A stretch of 64,000 nucleotides of DNA from Wocania ichthyoenteri Th78 (GTDB taxonomy: Bacteria; Bacteroidota; Bacteroidia; Flavobacteriales; Flavobacteriaceae), in the NCBI RefSeq assembly GCF_000789235.1, contig NZ_KN525716.1, positions 2,067,169-2,131,168 on the forward strand, given 5' to 3'. The position numbers were made by a program, and so were the translations under genes. Positions 26,158-34,769 of this stretch are shown piece by piece. A model generated the notes under the pieces. It worked only from the letters and a program-made list of their open reading frames with translations. It was not told the DNA's origin and ran no database searches. Position 1 is the first letter of the stretch; every line of letters begins with the position of its first letter.

Positions 26158-26626
26158 ATTGCGTTATATTCACTCTAGTAGAATGCATCATTTCTAACTT
26201 CCATGTGCTATCCTTTTTAATAGCCACAATACTTTCTAGCCATTGTAATTTGCGCTCTAAACTATCAGATTTTATGGTAGCATAGTTATGGTATGCCATC
26301 CAAATACGATTATCTTCTTTTTCTGCCTTAAAAAAATCAAAACTATTAATACGTTTTAAACCGGTGTCTCTTAGTTTGGCACGCTTGCACCAATTGGCAA
26401 TTGTATCATTAGTCCAAACCTCACCATGTTCTAAAAGTATAAAATCATCAGTATGATATTTAGTGAGCAGTTCTGCCTTCTTATCACTCCAAATATCATC
26501 AAATACGCCTTGTACAACTTGTTCAACAGCTTTAAAGTCGGCAGAATCATCAATTTTTGTTATCGCTTTTTGGCAACTTGTAAAGGTTACAATAAAAATT
26601 AAAATCACTTTAAATAAATGTTTCAT
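26156..26626 (-). CDS. NTF2/SnoaL-like (DUF4440-type) lipoprotein
   Basis: About 156 residues from the Met at 26626 ('MKHLFKVILIFIVTFTSCQK'), which gives a clean lipobox; an upstream in-frame ATG at 26659 would spoil the signal. The mature part 'FKAVEQVVQGVFDDIWSDKKAELLTKYHTDDFILLEHG' and C-terminal 'WLESIVAIKKDSTWKLEMMHST' is the cone-shaped NTF2-like fold. No catalytic residues assigned; ligand unknown. Confidence 0.78.
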   Translation of the reverse strand: MKHLFKVILIFIVTFTSCQKAITKIDDSADFKAVEQVVQGVFDDIWSDKKAELLTKYHTDDFILLEHGEVWTNDTIANWCKRAKLRDTGLKRINSFDFFKAEKEDNRIWMAYHNYATIKSDSLERKLQWLESIVAIKKDSTWKLEMMHSTRVNITQ

Positions 26627-26665
26627 GGTATGCTGTTTTTTTAAATTTAAATGACACATAAACCT

Positions 26666-26673
26666 TATTTTTG
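26666..26673 (+). promoter_or_regulatory. Promoter -7 box for tex
   Basis: TATTTTTG, matching TAnnTTTG, 20 bases before ATG 26693. Confidence 0.4.
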
Positions 26674-26692
26674 CTTAATAACTTAAAGGCAA

Positions 26693-28840
26693 ATGTTGGG
26701 ACAACTAAAATACATAATTTCACATACACAACTACCAGAACAATCGGTAAAAAATACAATTCAATTATTGGATGAAGATTGCACTATTCCTTTTATATCG
26801 CGTTACAGAAAAGAGCGAACAGGCAATTTAGATGAGGTACAAATAGGCGAGATAGTAAAATTTAAGGAACAGTTTGAAGCTTTACAAAAACGCAAAAAAT
26901 CAATCTTAAAAACACTAGAAGAACAAGAGCTTTTAACTTTAGAATTGCAACAAAAAATTGAAGCTACTCAAGATTTAACGACACTTGAAGATTTATACTT
27001 ACCATACAAGAAAAGTCGAAAAACAAAAGCTGAAAAAGCACGACAAAATGGACTGGAACCATTAGCAAAAATTATAATGAGTCAGAATGCAAATGATTTA
27101 GAATCTATCGCATTAAGATATGTAAAAGGTAAAGTTAATTCGATTGATGATGCTTTAGAAGGCGCAAGACATATTATTGCAGAATGGATAAACGAACGTA
27201 CCGATATTAGAACGAATATTCGTCATCAATTAGAGCGTTTCGCTATGATTTCCACAAAAGTAGTAAAGGCAAAAGCCGATACTTCGACGGCGCTCAGTGC
27301 AAGTGAAAAAGCTCAAAAATTTAGAGATTATTTTGATTGGGAAGAATCGTTAAGCCGGATACCATCACACCGCTTATTAGCTATTTTAAGAGCTGAAAGT
27401 GAAAGTTTTATTAGAGTTAAAATTAGTATAGACGACGACCGCGCTTTGGGCAACATAGAAAGACGCATTATTAAAAGCAATAACGCTTGCGCGGAACACA
27501 TTCAAATAGCTATTCAAGATGCTTATAAACGTTTGTTATTTCCATCGTTAAGTAACGAAGCTTTACAGATAGCTAAAGATAAAGCCGACGAGTCTGCAAT
27601 AACTGTTTTTGCAAAAAACTTAAAGCAATTGTTATTAGGTTCGCCATTAGGAGAAAAACGTATTTTAGCTATCGACCCAGGGTTTAGAACAGGTTGTAAA
27701 GTGGTATGTTTAGACGCACAAGGGCAATTAAAATATAACGAAACTATTTATCCGCATCCTCCAAAAAACGATAGTATTGCTGCCATGAAGAAGATAAGCT
27801 CTTTAGCCGATGCTTATAAAATTGAAGCGATTGCTATTGGTAACGGTACAGCATCGCGAGAAACCGAAGCATTAATTAGAAAAGTTCATTTTAAAAATAA
27901 TGTACAAGTTTTTGTAGTAAGCGAAGCTGGAGCGAGTATTTATTCAGCATCAAAAATTGCACGAGAAGAATTTCCTAATTACGATGTTACGGTTCGAGGT
28001 TCGGTTTCTATTGGTCGTCGTTTACAAGATCCGTTAGCAGAATTAGTAAAAATTGATGCCAAATCTATTGGTGTTGGACAATATCAACACGACGTCGATC
28101 AAGCTAAACTTCAAAAAGAATTAGATGTTGTGGTTGAAAATTGTGTAAATGCCGTTGGTGTAAACATTAACACAGCAAGTAAGTCGTTATTGAGTTATGT
28201 GTCGGGAATTGGGCCAAAACTAGCCGAAAATATTTTTAATTTTCGAAATGAAAAAGGCATTTTCACATCAAGAAATGATATTAAAAAAGTACCACGTTTA
28301 GGAGCAAAAGCTTTCGAACAAGGGGCAGCTTTTTTAAGAATCAAAAATGCTAAAAACCCATTAGACGATTCTGCAGTACATCCTGAAAGTTATGTTATTA
28401 TTGCTAAAATGGCTAAAGATTTAGGGAAATCGGTTGCCGAATTAATTAGAAATAAAGATGTGCTTCAAAAGATAGATTTAAAAAAATATTGCACAGAGTT
28501 CATTGGATTACTAACACTTGAAGACATTATTAAAGAACTAGAAAAACCAGGTTTAGATATTAGAGAACAAGCTAAAGTTTTTACATTTAATCAAAATATA
28601 AAAACGATTAACGATTTAAAAGAAGGACAATTACTTCCTGGAATTGTAAATAACATTACTAATTTTGGCTGTTTTGTAGATGTTGGAATTAAAGAAAGCG
28701 GCTTAATTCATGTTTCTAATTTGTCTGATAGTTTTGTAAAGGATGTAAATGAACACGTAAGTCTTCATCAACAAATTATTGTAAAAGTTTTAGAGGTAGA
28801 TGTTCCGCGAAAGCGTATTCAATTAAAATTACACAAATAA
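26693..28840 (+). CDS. tex: Tex-type transcription accessory/RNA-binding protein
   Basis: 715 residues. N-terminal Tex helical region ('CTIPFISRYRKERTGNLDEVQI', split at 20: FISRYRKERTGNLDEVQI), YqgF/RNase H-like domain from about 322 ('ILAIDPGFRTGCKVVCLD'), helix-hairpin-helix pair from about 490 ('INTASKSLLSYVSGIG'), and an S1 domain from about 644 ('LPGIVNNITNFGCFVDVG'). Tex acts with RNA polymerase and RNA. Residues 197-204 (TSTALSAS), in 'KAKAD...EKAQKFRDYFDWEE', look like an in-frame repeat insertion; other Tex proteins have a shorter link before FRDYFD. Confidence 0.95.
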   Translation: MLGQLKYIISHTQLPEQSVKNTIQLLDEDCTIPFISRYRKERTGNLDEVQIGEIVKFKEQFEALQKRKKSILKTLEEQELLTLELQQKIEATQDLTTLEDLYLPYKKSRKTKAEKARQNGLEPLAKIIMSQNANDLESIALRYVKGKVNSIDDALEGARHIIAEWINERTDIRTNIRHQLERFAMISTKVVKAKADTSTALSASEKAQKFRDYFDWEESLSRIPSHRLLAILRAESESFIRVKISIDDDRALGNIERRIIKSNNACAEHIQIAIQDAYKRLLFPSLSNEALQIAKDKADESAITVFAKNLKQLLLGSPLGEKRILAIDPGFRTGCKVVCLDAQGQLKYNETIYPHPPKNDSIAAMKKISSLADAYKIEAIAIGNGTASRETEALIRKVHFKNNVQVFVVSEAGASIYSASKIAREEFPNYDVTVRGSVSIGRRLQDPLAELVKIDAKSIGVGQYQHDVDQAKLQKELDVVVENCVNAVGVNINTASKSLLSYVSGIGPKLAENIFNFRNEKGIFTSRNDIKKVPRLGAKAFEQGAAFLRIKNAKNPLDDSAVHPESYVIIAKMAKDLGKSVAELIRNKDVLQKIDLKKYCTEFIGLLTLEDIIKELEKPGLDIREQAKVFTFNQNIKTINDLKEGQLLPGIVNNITNFGCFVDVGIKESGLIHVSNLSDSFVKDVNEHVSLHQQIIVKVLEVDVPRKRIQLKLHK
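27281..27304 (+). repeat. Dispersed repeat fragment inside tex, in frame
   Basis: ACTTCGACGGCGCTCAGTG, then CAAGT. The same motif (ACTTCGAC-nn-GCTCAGTG) is the reverse complement of part of the repeat at 22486-22596 and relates to CCTTCGACTACGCTCAGGAT at 19581-19608 (reverse strand) and to CTGCGCTCAGGAT at 37147. Adds eight codons. Confidence 0.5.
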
Positions 28841-28873
28841 AAAATGCGAACTAAAAAGTAGTTCGCATTTTTT
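28839..28873. terminator. Bidirectional intrinsic terminator
   Basis: Stem AAAAATGCGAACTA / TAGTTCGCATTTTT with loop AAAAG between tex and the convergent TerB gene. Confidence 0.85.
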
Positions 28874-28892
28874 ATATTAAAACAAAAACAGA

Positions 28893-29324
28893 TTATCTGT
28901 TCATGTTTTTAATTTCGTTTATAAAAGTATCTAAATCAACACCGTTATTTACTAGCGTTAAAGCCTTGTCAGCAATATATTTTACGTTTACAGCATGAAA
29001 ACCAAGTCCAACACCAATTTTATTTAAAAGTTTATGTTCTGGATCTCCATTAATTTGGTCTACATGTACCATACGAACCAAGTCGTATAAACGCTCTAAA
29101 CGTTTATCGTAAGACATAGGGGGGTTTATTGGGTGCGATTTATAATCCTTTAAAATTATTTTATAATCCCCTTCACTAATACTTAAATTACGAGCTAATC
29201 TATCTAAAAATGCTTTCTCATCATCAGTAATAACTCCATCATCCATGGCTATTCTAACAATTGAAGCAAAATGATCTTCATTACGCTTTTTAAATCCACT
29301 ATCAAATAAATCTGAAAACGACAT
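28893..29324 (-). CDS. TerB-like domain protein
   Basis: 143 residues from the Met at 29324 ('MSFSDLFDSGF'). A -7 box at 29347-29354 lies downstream of the alternative start at 29366, so the longer form would not be transcribed; hence the short start. The whole protein is one TerB-like helical domain with the acidic 'IAMDDGVITDDEKAFLDRLAR' (split: IAMDDGVITDDEKAFLDR). Function of such single-domain TerB proteins is unknown; tellurite resistance is not implied. Confidence 0.82.
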   Translation of the reverse strand: MSFSDLFDSGFKKRNEDHFASIVRIAMDDGVITDDEKAFLDRLARNLSISEGDYKIILKDYKSHPINPPMSYDKRLERLYDLVRMVHVDQINGDPEHKLLNKIGVGLGFHAVNVKYIADKALTLVNNGVDLDTFINEIKNMNR

Positions 29325-29346
29325 ATGTTTTTGTTTTTTTGTGCTG

Positions 29347-29354
29347 CAAATATA
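29347..29354 (-). promoter_or_regulatory. Promoter -7 box for TerB-like gene
   Basis: Minus strand TATATTTG, 23 bases before the chosen ATG at 29324; it decides against the start at 29366. Confidence 0.5.
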
Positions 29355-29404
29355 AATAAACTTCAAGCCTTTTTAAATTAAAAATTAGCTTTTTTTGAGC
29401 ATTT

Positions 29405-29458
29405 CATTTTGTAAACAAAATGTTTATCTTGAGCGGAGACGAGGAGGTGCAATCCTTA
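29405..29458. repeat. Dispersed repeat with hairpin
   Basis: Perfect hairpin CATTTTGT-aa-ACAAAATG followed by TATCTTGAGCGGAGACGAGG and GGTGCAATCC, motifs of the intergenic repeat family. Confidence 0.6.
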
Positions 29459-29522
29459 ATGCTAAATAAAAATAAACATTCTTGAATTTCTTATAAATCT
29501 ACTTAAAAATAATTCTAAAGCG

Positions 29523-29530
29523 TATCTTTG
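29523..29530 (+). promoter_or_regulatory. Promoter -7 box for mfd
   Basis: TATCTTTG fits TAnnTTTG, 24 bases before the GTG start at 29554. Confidence 0.45.
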
Positions 29531-29553
29531 CAATCTTAAAATTTAATAATTAG

Positions 29554-32500
29554 GTGAGTAAATCTATCCTCTCGCAAACCTATGCACAGACTTTGCAAAC
29601 GCAAAATCTGCAAACTGCTATTGCCCAAACCGGAATTAAAACACATGTAAAAGGACTCGTTGGATCATCTTTTTCCTTTGTCATTTCAAGTATTTTTAAA
29701 CAAGCCGAAAAACCTTTTCTAATTGTTTTTAACGATAAAGAAGAAGCGGCGCATTACCTAAATGATTTAGAACAGTTGTGTAACGCCAAAGATGTGTTGT
29801 TTTATCCTGGTAGTTACCGCAGGCCTTATCAAATTGAAGAAACCGATAATGCCAATGTATTGCTCCGTGCTGAGGTTTTAAACCGTATAAATTCACAAAA
29901 AAAGCCAGCTATAATTGTTACGTATCCAGATGCCCTTTTTGAGCAAGTGGTTACTAGAAAAGAGTTAGAACGCCATACTTTAAAGGTGTCTGTAAACGAT
30001 AAAGTTTCTATCGATTTTGTAAACGAAGTCTTGTTTGAGTATCTATTTAAACGCGTCGACTTCGTTACAGAACCTGGTGAGTTTTCGGTGCGTGGTGGTA
30101 TTGTGGATGTGTTTTCGTTTTCGCATGACGAACCGTATCGTATCGAGTTTTTTGGCGATGAGGTTGATAGTATTAGAACCTTTGATGTAGAAACGCAACT
30201 ATCTATCGAGCAGGTTAAAAAAATAAACATCATTCCTAATGTTGCAAATAAATTATTGGATGAAAGTAGACAAAGCTTCTTAAAGTATATTGCTCAAAAA
30301 ACAGTGGTTTGTTTTAAAAATGTTGATTTATTCTTTTCAAGAATAAACGATTTTTATGAAAAAGCAGAAGATGCTTTTAAAACGCTTTCAACAGATATTA
30401 AACATGCCGAACCTAACGAGCTTTTTTGTAATGCAACGCTATTAAAAAAGCAATTGTTAGATTTTTCAATTATTGAGTTTGGAACGACATCGGTTTTTAA
30501 TAATAACGTCATTGCGAGTGAAGCGGTGCAATCTGTTTCAATTGGAGAGATTACCACGTCGCAAGCTCCTCGTAAAGACGTAAACGAAATCACTTTCAGC
30601 ACCACACCACAACCATCATTCAACAAACAATTCAATCTTTTAATAGAAGACTTAAATAACAATCACGAAAACGGTTATACTAATTACATTGCTTGTATAA
30701 GCGAACAGCAAGCCAAACGATTCCATGATATTTTTGACGATTCGAATCTCGATGTTAAAGCATATCAAACCATAATTTTATCATTGCATCAAGGGTTTGT
30801 AGATCATGATGGCAAAATTGTTTGTTATACTGATCATGAAATTTTTGAACGCTATCATAAATTTCATCTTAAAAATGGCTATGCAAAAAAGCAAGCCATT
30901 ACGTTAAAAGAACTTACAAGTTTAGACATTGGCGATTATGTAACCCATATTGATCATGGTATTGGGCGTTTTGGCGGACTTCAAAAAATAGATGTAGAAG
31001 GCAAAAAACAAGAAGCTATAAAATTAGTTTATGGCGAGCGTGATGTCTTATATTTAAGTATTCATTCATTGCATAAAATTACCAAATTTAATGGTAAAGA
31101 CGGTAAGCCGCCCAAGATTTATAAATTGGGGAGTAATGCGTGGAAAACCCTTAAACAAAAAACAAAAGCACGTGTAAAACACGTTGCGTTTAATCTAATA
31201 AAACTTTACGCAAAACGTAAAACACAAAAGGGCTATCAATATAATCCAGACAGTTACATGCAACACGAGTTGGAAGCCTCTTTTATTTACGAAGATACTC
31301 CTGACCAAAGTACCGCAACAGCAGATATTAAAGCCGATATGGAAAGCGAACGCCCCATGGATCGTTTGGTTTGTGGCGATGTTGGTTTTGGTAAAACAGA
31401 GGTTGCCATTCGAGCAGCTTTTAAAGCAGTTGATAATGGAAAACAAGTGGCTGTTTTAGTGCCAACCACTATTTTGGCTTATCAGCATTCTAGGACGTTT
31501 CGTGAACGTTTAAAGGATTTTCCCGTTACGGTAGATTATGTAAACCGATTTAGAACTGCTAAAGAAAAACGAGAAACTTTAGAAGGTTTAGAAAAAGGAA
31601 ATGTTGATATTATTATTGGCACACATCAACTCGTTAATAAAAATGTAAAATTTAAAGATTTAGGTCTTTTAATAGTTGATGAAGAGCAAAAGTTTGGAGT
31701 TGCCGTAAAAGAAAAATTAAAGACTTTAAAGGATAATGTTGATGTTTTAACGCTAACCGCAACGCCAATTCCGCGTACTTTGCAGTTTAGTTTAATGGCA
31801 GCACGAGATTTATCGGTAATTACAACGCCGCCTCCAAATCGTTACCCTATAGAAAGTCATGTTATCAGATTTAATGAAGAAACCATTCGTGACGCAGTGA
31901 GCTATGAGATTCAACGTGGCGGACAAATATTCTTCATTCATAATCGCATAGAAAACATTAAAGAAGTCGCTGGTATGTTGCAGCGTTTGGTACCTGATGC
32001 TAAAATTGGTATTGGTCATGGGCAAATGGAAGGCAAAAAATTAGAACAATTGATGCTGGCATTTATGGATGGTGAATTTGATGTTCTTGTAAGTACAACT
32101 ATTGTAGAAAGCGGACTCGACGTACCAAATGCAAACACTATTTTTATAAATAATGCCAATAATTTTGGGTTGAGCGATTTACATCAAATGCGTGGGCGTG
32201 TTGGGCGAAGTAACAAAAAAGCTTTCTGTTATTTTATAACGCCAGAGTATTCTGCAATGACCGATGATGCCAGAAAACGAATCACCGCTTTAGAGCAGTT
32301 TACAGAACTAGGAAGCGGTTTTAATATCGCTATGAAAGATTTAGAAATTCGAGGAGCAGGCGATTTATTGGGTGGAGAACAAAGTGGGTTTATAAATGAA
32401 ATTGGGTTTGATACCTATCAAAAAATACTGAATGAAGCCATTGAAGAACTCAAAGAAAACGAGTTTAAAGAGTTGTATAATGAAGATGAAGTCGATAAAG

Positions 32501-32970
32501 TTTATGTAAAAGAAGTAACGATTGATACCGATTTTGAATTGCTTTTTCCAGACGATTATGTAAATAATATTGCAGAACGATTAAACTTGTATACACAGCT
32601 TAATAATTTAAAAACTGAAGAAGAATTACAAAAATTTGAAACTGAACTTGTAGACCGTTTTGGAGAATTGCCAACACAAGTGACCGATTTGTTAAATAGT
32701 GTCCAAATAAAGTGGATTGCTACCAAATTAGGGTTTGAGAAGATTATTATGAAGCAAGGCAAATTTATTGGGTATTTTATAAACGATCAACAAAGTAATT
32801 TTTACCAAAGTAGTAATTTTACTAAAGTGCTTCAATTTGTTCAAACAAATCCAAATATTTGTAAAATGAAAGAAAAGCAAACTCGTAATGGTTTACGATT
32901 ATTACTTACTTTTGAATCTATTAAATCTGTAAAACAAGCCTTAGCAGTTTTAAAACCTATAATGGCTTGA
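29554..32970 (+). CDS. mfd: Transcription-repair coupling factor Mfd
   Basis: 1138 residues from a GTG start that is well placed behind a -7 box. Domains: UvrB-like module to about 317, linker/D3, RNA-polymerase-interacting domain about 452-510 ('IGDYVTHIDHGIGRFGGLQK'), translocase with Walker A 'GDVGFGKTEVAIRAAFK' and DEEQ box 'IVDEEQKFGV', TRG motif region ('RGQIFFIHNRIEN'-like, read as GGQIFFIHNRIEN), and the C-terminal D7. It removes stalled RNA polymerase and recruits UvrA. Residues 318-343 are encoded by a complete copy of a dispersed palindromic repeat, just at the end of the UvrB-like module. Confidence 0.97.
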   Translation: MSKSILSQTYAQTLQTQNLQTAIAQTGIKTHVKGLVGSSFSFVISSIFKQAEKPFLIVFNDKEEAAHYLNDLEQLCNAKDVLFYPGSYRRPYQIEETDNANVLLRAEVLNRINSQKKPAIIVTYPDALFEQVVTRKELERHTLKVSVNDKVSIDFVNEVLFEYLFKRVDFVTEPGEFSVRGGIVDVFSFSHDEPYRIEFFGDEVDSIRTFDVETQLSIEQVKKINIIPNVANKLLDESRQSFLKYIAQKTVVCFKNVDLFFSRINDFYEKAEDAFKTLSTDIKHAEPNELFCNATLLKKQLLDFSIIEFGTTSVFNNNVIASEAVQSVSIGEITTSQAPRKDVNEITFSTTPQPSFNKQFNLLIEDLNNNHENGYTNYIACISEQQAKRFHDIFDDSNLDVKAYQTIILSLHQGFVDHDGKIVCYTDHEIFERYHKFHLKNGYAKKQAITLKELTSLDIGDYVTHIDHGIGRFGGLQKIDVEGKKQEAIKLVYGERDVLYLSIHSLHKITKFNGKDGKPPKIYKLGSNAWKTLKQKTKARVKHVAFNLIKLYAKRKTQKGYQYNPDSYMQHELEASFIYEDTPDQSTATADIKADMESERPMDRLVCGDVGFGKTEVAIRAAFKAVDNGKQVAVLVPTTILAYQHSRTFRERLKDFPVTVDYVNRFRTAKEKRETLEGLEKGNVDIIIGTHQLVNKNVKFKDLGLLIVDEEQKFGVAVKEKLKTLKDNVDVLTLTATPIPRTLQFSLMAARDLSVITTPPPNRYPIESHVIRFNEETIRDAVSYEIQRGGQIFFIHNRIENIKEVAGMLQRLVPDAKIGIGHGQMEGKKLEQLMLAFMDGEFDVLVSTTIVESGLDVPNANTIFINNANNFGLSDLHQMRGRVGRSNKKAFCYFITPEYSAMTDDARKRITALEQFTELGSGFNIAMKDLEIRGAGDLLGGEQSGFINEIGFDTYQKILNEAIEELKENEFKELYNEDEVDKVYVKEVTIDTDFELLFPDDYVNNIAERLNLYTQLNNLKTEEELQKFETELVDRFGELPTQVTDLLNSVQIKWIATKLGFEKIIMKQGKFIGYFINDQQSNFYQSSNFTKVLQFVQTNPNICKMKEKQTRNGLRLLLTFESIKSVKQALAVLKPIMA
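30506..30581 (+). repeat. Complete dispersed palindromic repeat inside mfd, in frame
   Basis: 76 bases from ACGTCATTGCGAG to CTCCTCGTAAAGACGT with GTGCAATCTG and GAGATTACCACGTCG in the middle; ends are inverted copies. It is read as 'NVIASEAVQSVSIGE' then 'ITTSQAPRKDV' without a stop. The intergenic relatives are at 13317, 14469, 22486 and 58885. Confidence 0.8.
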
Positions 32971-33001
32971 TTATTGTTTTATTAAAATTAAATTAAAACT
33001 C

Positions 33002-34330
33002 ATGTTAAAACGAATTGTTGCTTTAGCAGTTCTACTGCCAAATATTTTTTTTGGGCAACACACTATTAAAGGCACATTTTCTCCAGCCGAAGATTACAAT
33101 ATTGCACTGTTGTATAAAGTCACGCCAACAGTTTCAGAGTACTTTACAAACTCTGAAATTAAAGATGGAATTCTCGAACTTAAATTAGATTCTACAGCAA
33201 CAAAAGGCATGTACAGAATCGTTTATGCCATTCCGCAAGAAGACTATAATTTTGATGTTATTTACAACGGAAAAGAAAATATAGAATTTACGTTTAATTC
33301 TGAAACTGGTGTCGATTTTCAATCCTCATCAGAAAACAAATTATTGGCATCTTACAAAAATAGTATGTCGATGATAACGCATAGTATCGGTAATTTTTAT
33401 AGAGAAGAAAGTAAAGATACTCTAGCTTTAAAGTCTATTTTTAAAACACAGCGTGAAGCACAATCTAGTTTTGAGGCCTTAGCCAAAGGCACTATAGCGT
33501 TGCAATTTATTAAAGCAAATAGACCATATATTCCTAAATCATTCGAGGATGTAAAAACTTATATAGGTCATTTAAAAACTCACTATTTTGATTATGTAGA
33601 TTTTAATAATGAAACACTACAAAGCTCTAATTTTTTTGATGAACGGATGCTAAATTATGTGTTCGGAATGTCGTCTGAAGATGTAGACGAAGTCACAAAT
33701 TATAAAAACAATATCGATGTTTTTTGCAATGCTATGAAAAATGCACCAAATGAAACTAAAAGGGTTCTATTGGTAGATTTATGGCAACAAATGATAGATT
33801 TAGGATTTGAAAATGTAGCAAATTATATTTCAGAAACTTACTTAGTGGATGTTGCTAAAAAGTTAAATGATGAAGAATTAGTTAAAGGGTTAATACTGTT
33901 TAAAAACACTTCTATAGGAAGTAAAGCACCAGATTTTTTGTTTGAAACTGAAAAAGATTCTAAAAAAATCACTAAAAAGTTAAGCTCGTTAAATATTGCT
34001 GAAAATTATGTCGTTGTGTTTTGGAGTAGTACATGCTCGCATTGTTTAGATGAAATCCCTCAATTACAAGCTTTTTTAAAAAAACAAAAAGAAGGTAGAA
34101 TAAAAGTAATTGCTATTGGGCTAGAAGAAGAACCTAATGAATGGAAGGTCTTAACAAAAAAATATCCTGAGTTTATTCATGTTTACGGTGAAGGTAAATG
34201 GGATAATAAAATAGGGAATGACTATGCTGTAACAGCAACACCAACTTATTTTGTTTTAAATAAAGACAAAAAAATTATTGAAAAACCAGAAGATGTCGAG
34301 GCTTTAAAAATATTTTTTACTGAAGAATAA
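33002..34330 (+). CDS. Secreted thioredoxin-fold protein (TlpA/DsbE-like)
   Basis: 442 residues. Signal peptide (near 'LPNIFFGQHT'), a beta-rich N-terminal DUF4369-like domain ('IKGTFSPAEDYNIALLYKV', 'GMYRIVYAIPQ'), a long helical middle, and a C-terminal thioredoxin domain from about 304 ('IGSKAPDFLFET', 'YVVVFWSSTCSHCLDEIPQL', cis-Pro in 'VTATPTYFVL'). The active site is CSHC. Probably a periplasmic thiol reductase. It starts 31 bases after mfd, so they may be cotranscribed. Confidence 0.85.
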   Translation: MLKRIVALAVLLPNIFFGQHTIKGTFSPAEDYNIALLYKVTPTVSEYFTNSEIKDGILELKLDSTATKGMYRIVYAIPQEDYNFDVIYNGKENIEFTFNSETGVDFQSSSENKLLASYKNSMSMITHSIGNFYREESKDTLALKSIFKTQREAQSSFEALAKGTIALQFIKANRPYIPKSFEDVKTYIGHLKTHYFDYVDFNNETLQSSNFFDERMLNYVFGMSSEDVDEVTNYKNNIDVFCNAMKNAPNETKRVLLVDLWQQMIDLGFENVANYISETYLVDVAKKLNDEELVKGLILFKNTSIGSKAPDFLFETEKDSKKITKKLSSLNIAENYVVVFWSSTCSHCLDEIPQLQAFLKKQKEGRIKVIAIGLEEEPNEWKVLTKKYPEFIHVYGEGKWDNKIGNDYAVTATPTYFVLNKDKKIIEKPEDVEALKIFFTEE

Positions 34331-34335
34331 AATAA

Positions 34336-34385
34336 ACGTCATAACGAGGAGCGAAGTATTAGCCTGTGCTTAGTGTGATGGTTTA
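34336..34385. repeat. Partial dispersed repeat
   Basis: ACGTCATAACGAGGAGCGAAG and following TTAGCCTGTGCTTAGTGTGATGG, the left part of the GTCATTGCGAG element in decayed form, between the thioredoxin gene and yraN. Confidence 0.55.
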
Positions 34386-34399
34386 GGATGATAAAAACA

Positions 34400-34759
34400 T
34401 TAAAAATGATAAAAAGCATTTTCTAAATGCTCAATATTATACTTGTTCTTTTCTTTAACAATAGCGACAATATCAAAACGTACTTCTACATCCAAATCAT
34501 TTACAGTAACATATTCATCAACCGCTTTTACGAGTCGTTGAATTTGTTTCGGTTTTACAAAATCTTGCGGATTTCCAAAATCGGTTGTCGATCTTGTTTT
34601 AACTTCTACAATAGCAAGTACCTCTTTCTTTTGTGCAATAATATCAACTTCGGCTTTATCAAAACGGTAGTTGCGTTCAATGATGTCGTATCCGTTTTTC
34701 AACAGAAAATCGACTGCTAATTGTTCGCCTTTTTTACCGAGTTCGTTGTGCTGTGCCAT
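34400..34759 (-). CDS. yraN: UPF0102 (YraN) putative endonuclease
   Basis: 119 residues. 'HNELGKKGEQLAVDFLLKNGYDIIERNYRF' (split: HNELGKKGEQLAVDFLLKNG) and the nuclease-like core 'KAEVDIIAQKKEVLAIVEVK', i.e. D...ExK of the PD-(D/E)XK fold, are intact. Biochemical role is not settled. It starts 10 bases after the second metal permease stop, so it is probably read through from the metal-importer operon. Confidence 0.9.
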   Translation of the reverse strand: MAQHNELGKKGEQLAVDFLLKNGYDIIERNYRFDKAEVDIIAQKKEVLAIVEVKTRSTTDFGNPQDFVKPKQIQRLVKAVDEYVTVNDLDVEVRFDIVAIVKEKNKYNIEHLENAFYHF

Positions 34760-34769
34760 GGTTAATTAT

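Noticed and set aside
28893-29324. Tellurite resistance function for the TerB proteins
   Set aside because: Only the domain fold is shared; no terC, terD or related genes nearby.
29829-30233. 134-codon open frame opposite mfd
   Set aside because: Lies wholly within mfd, Ser/Thr-rich, no motif; mfd itself is certain.
30354-30662. 102-codon open frame opposite mfd across the repeat
   Set aside because: The repeat keeps both strands open, but no protein features are seen.
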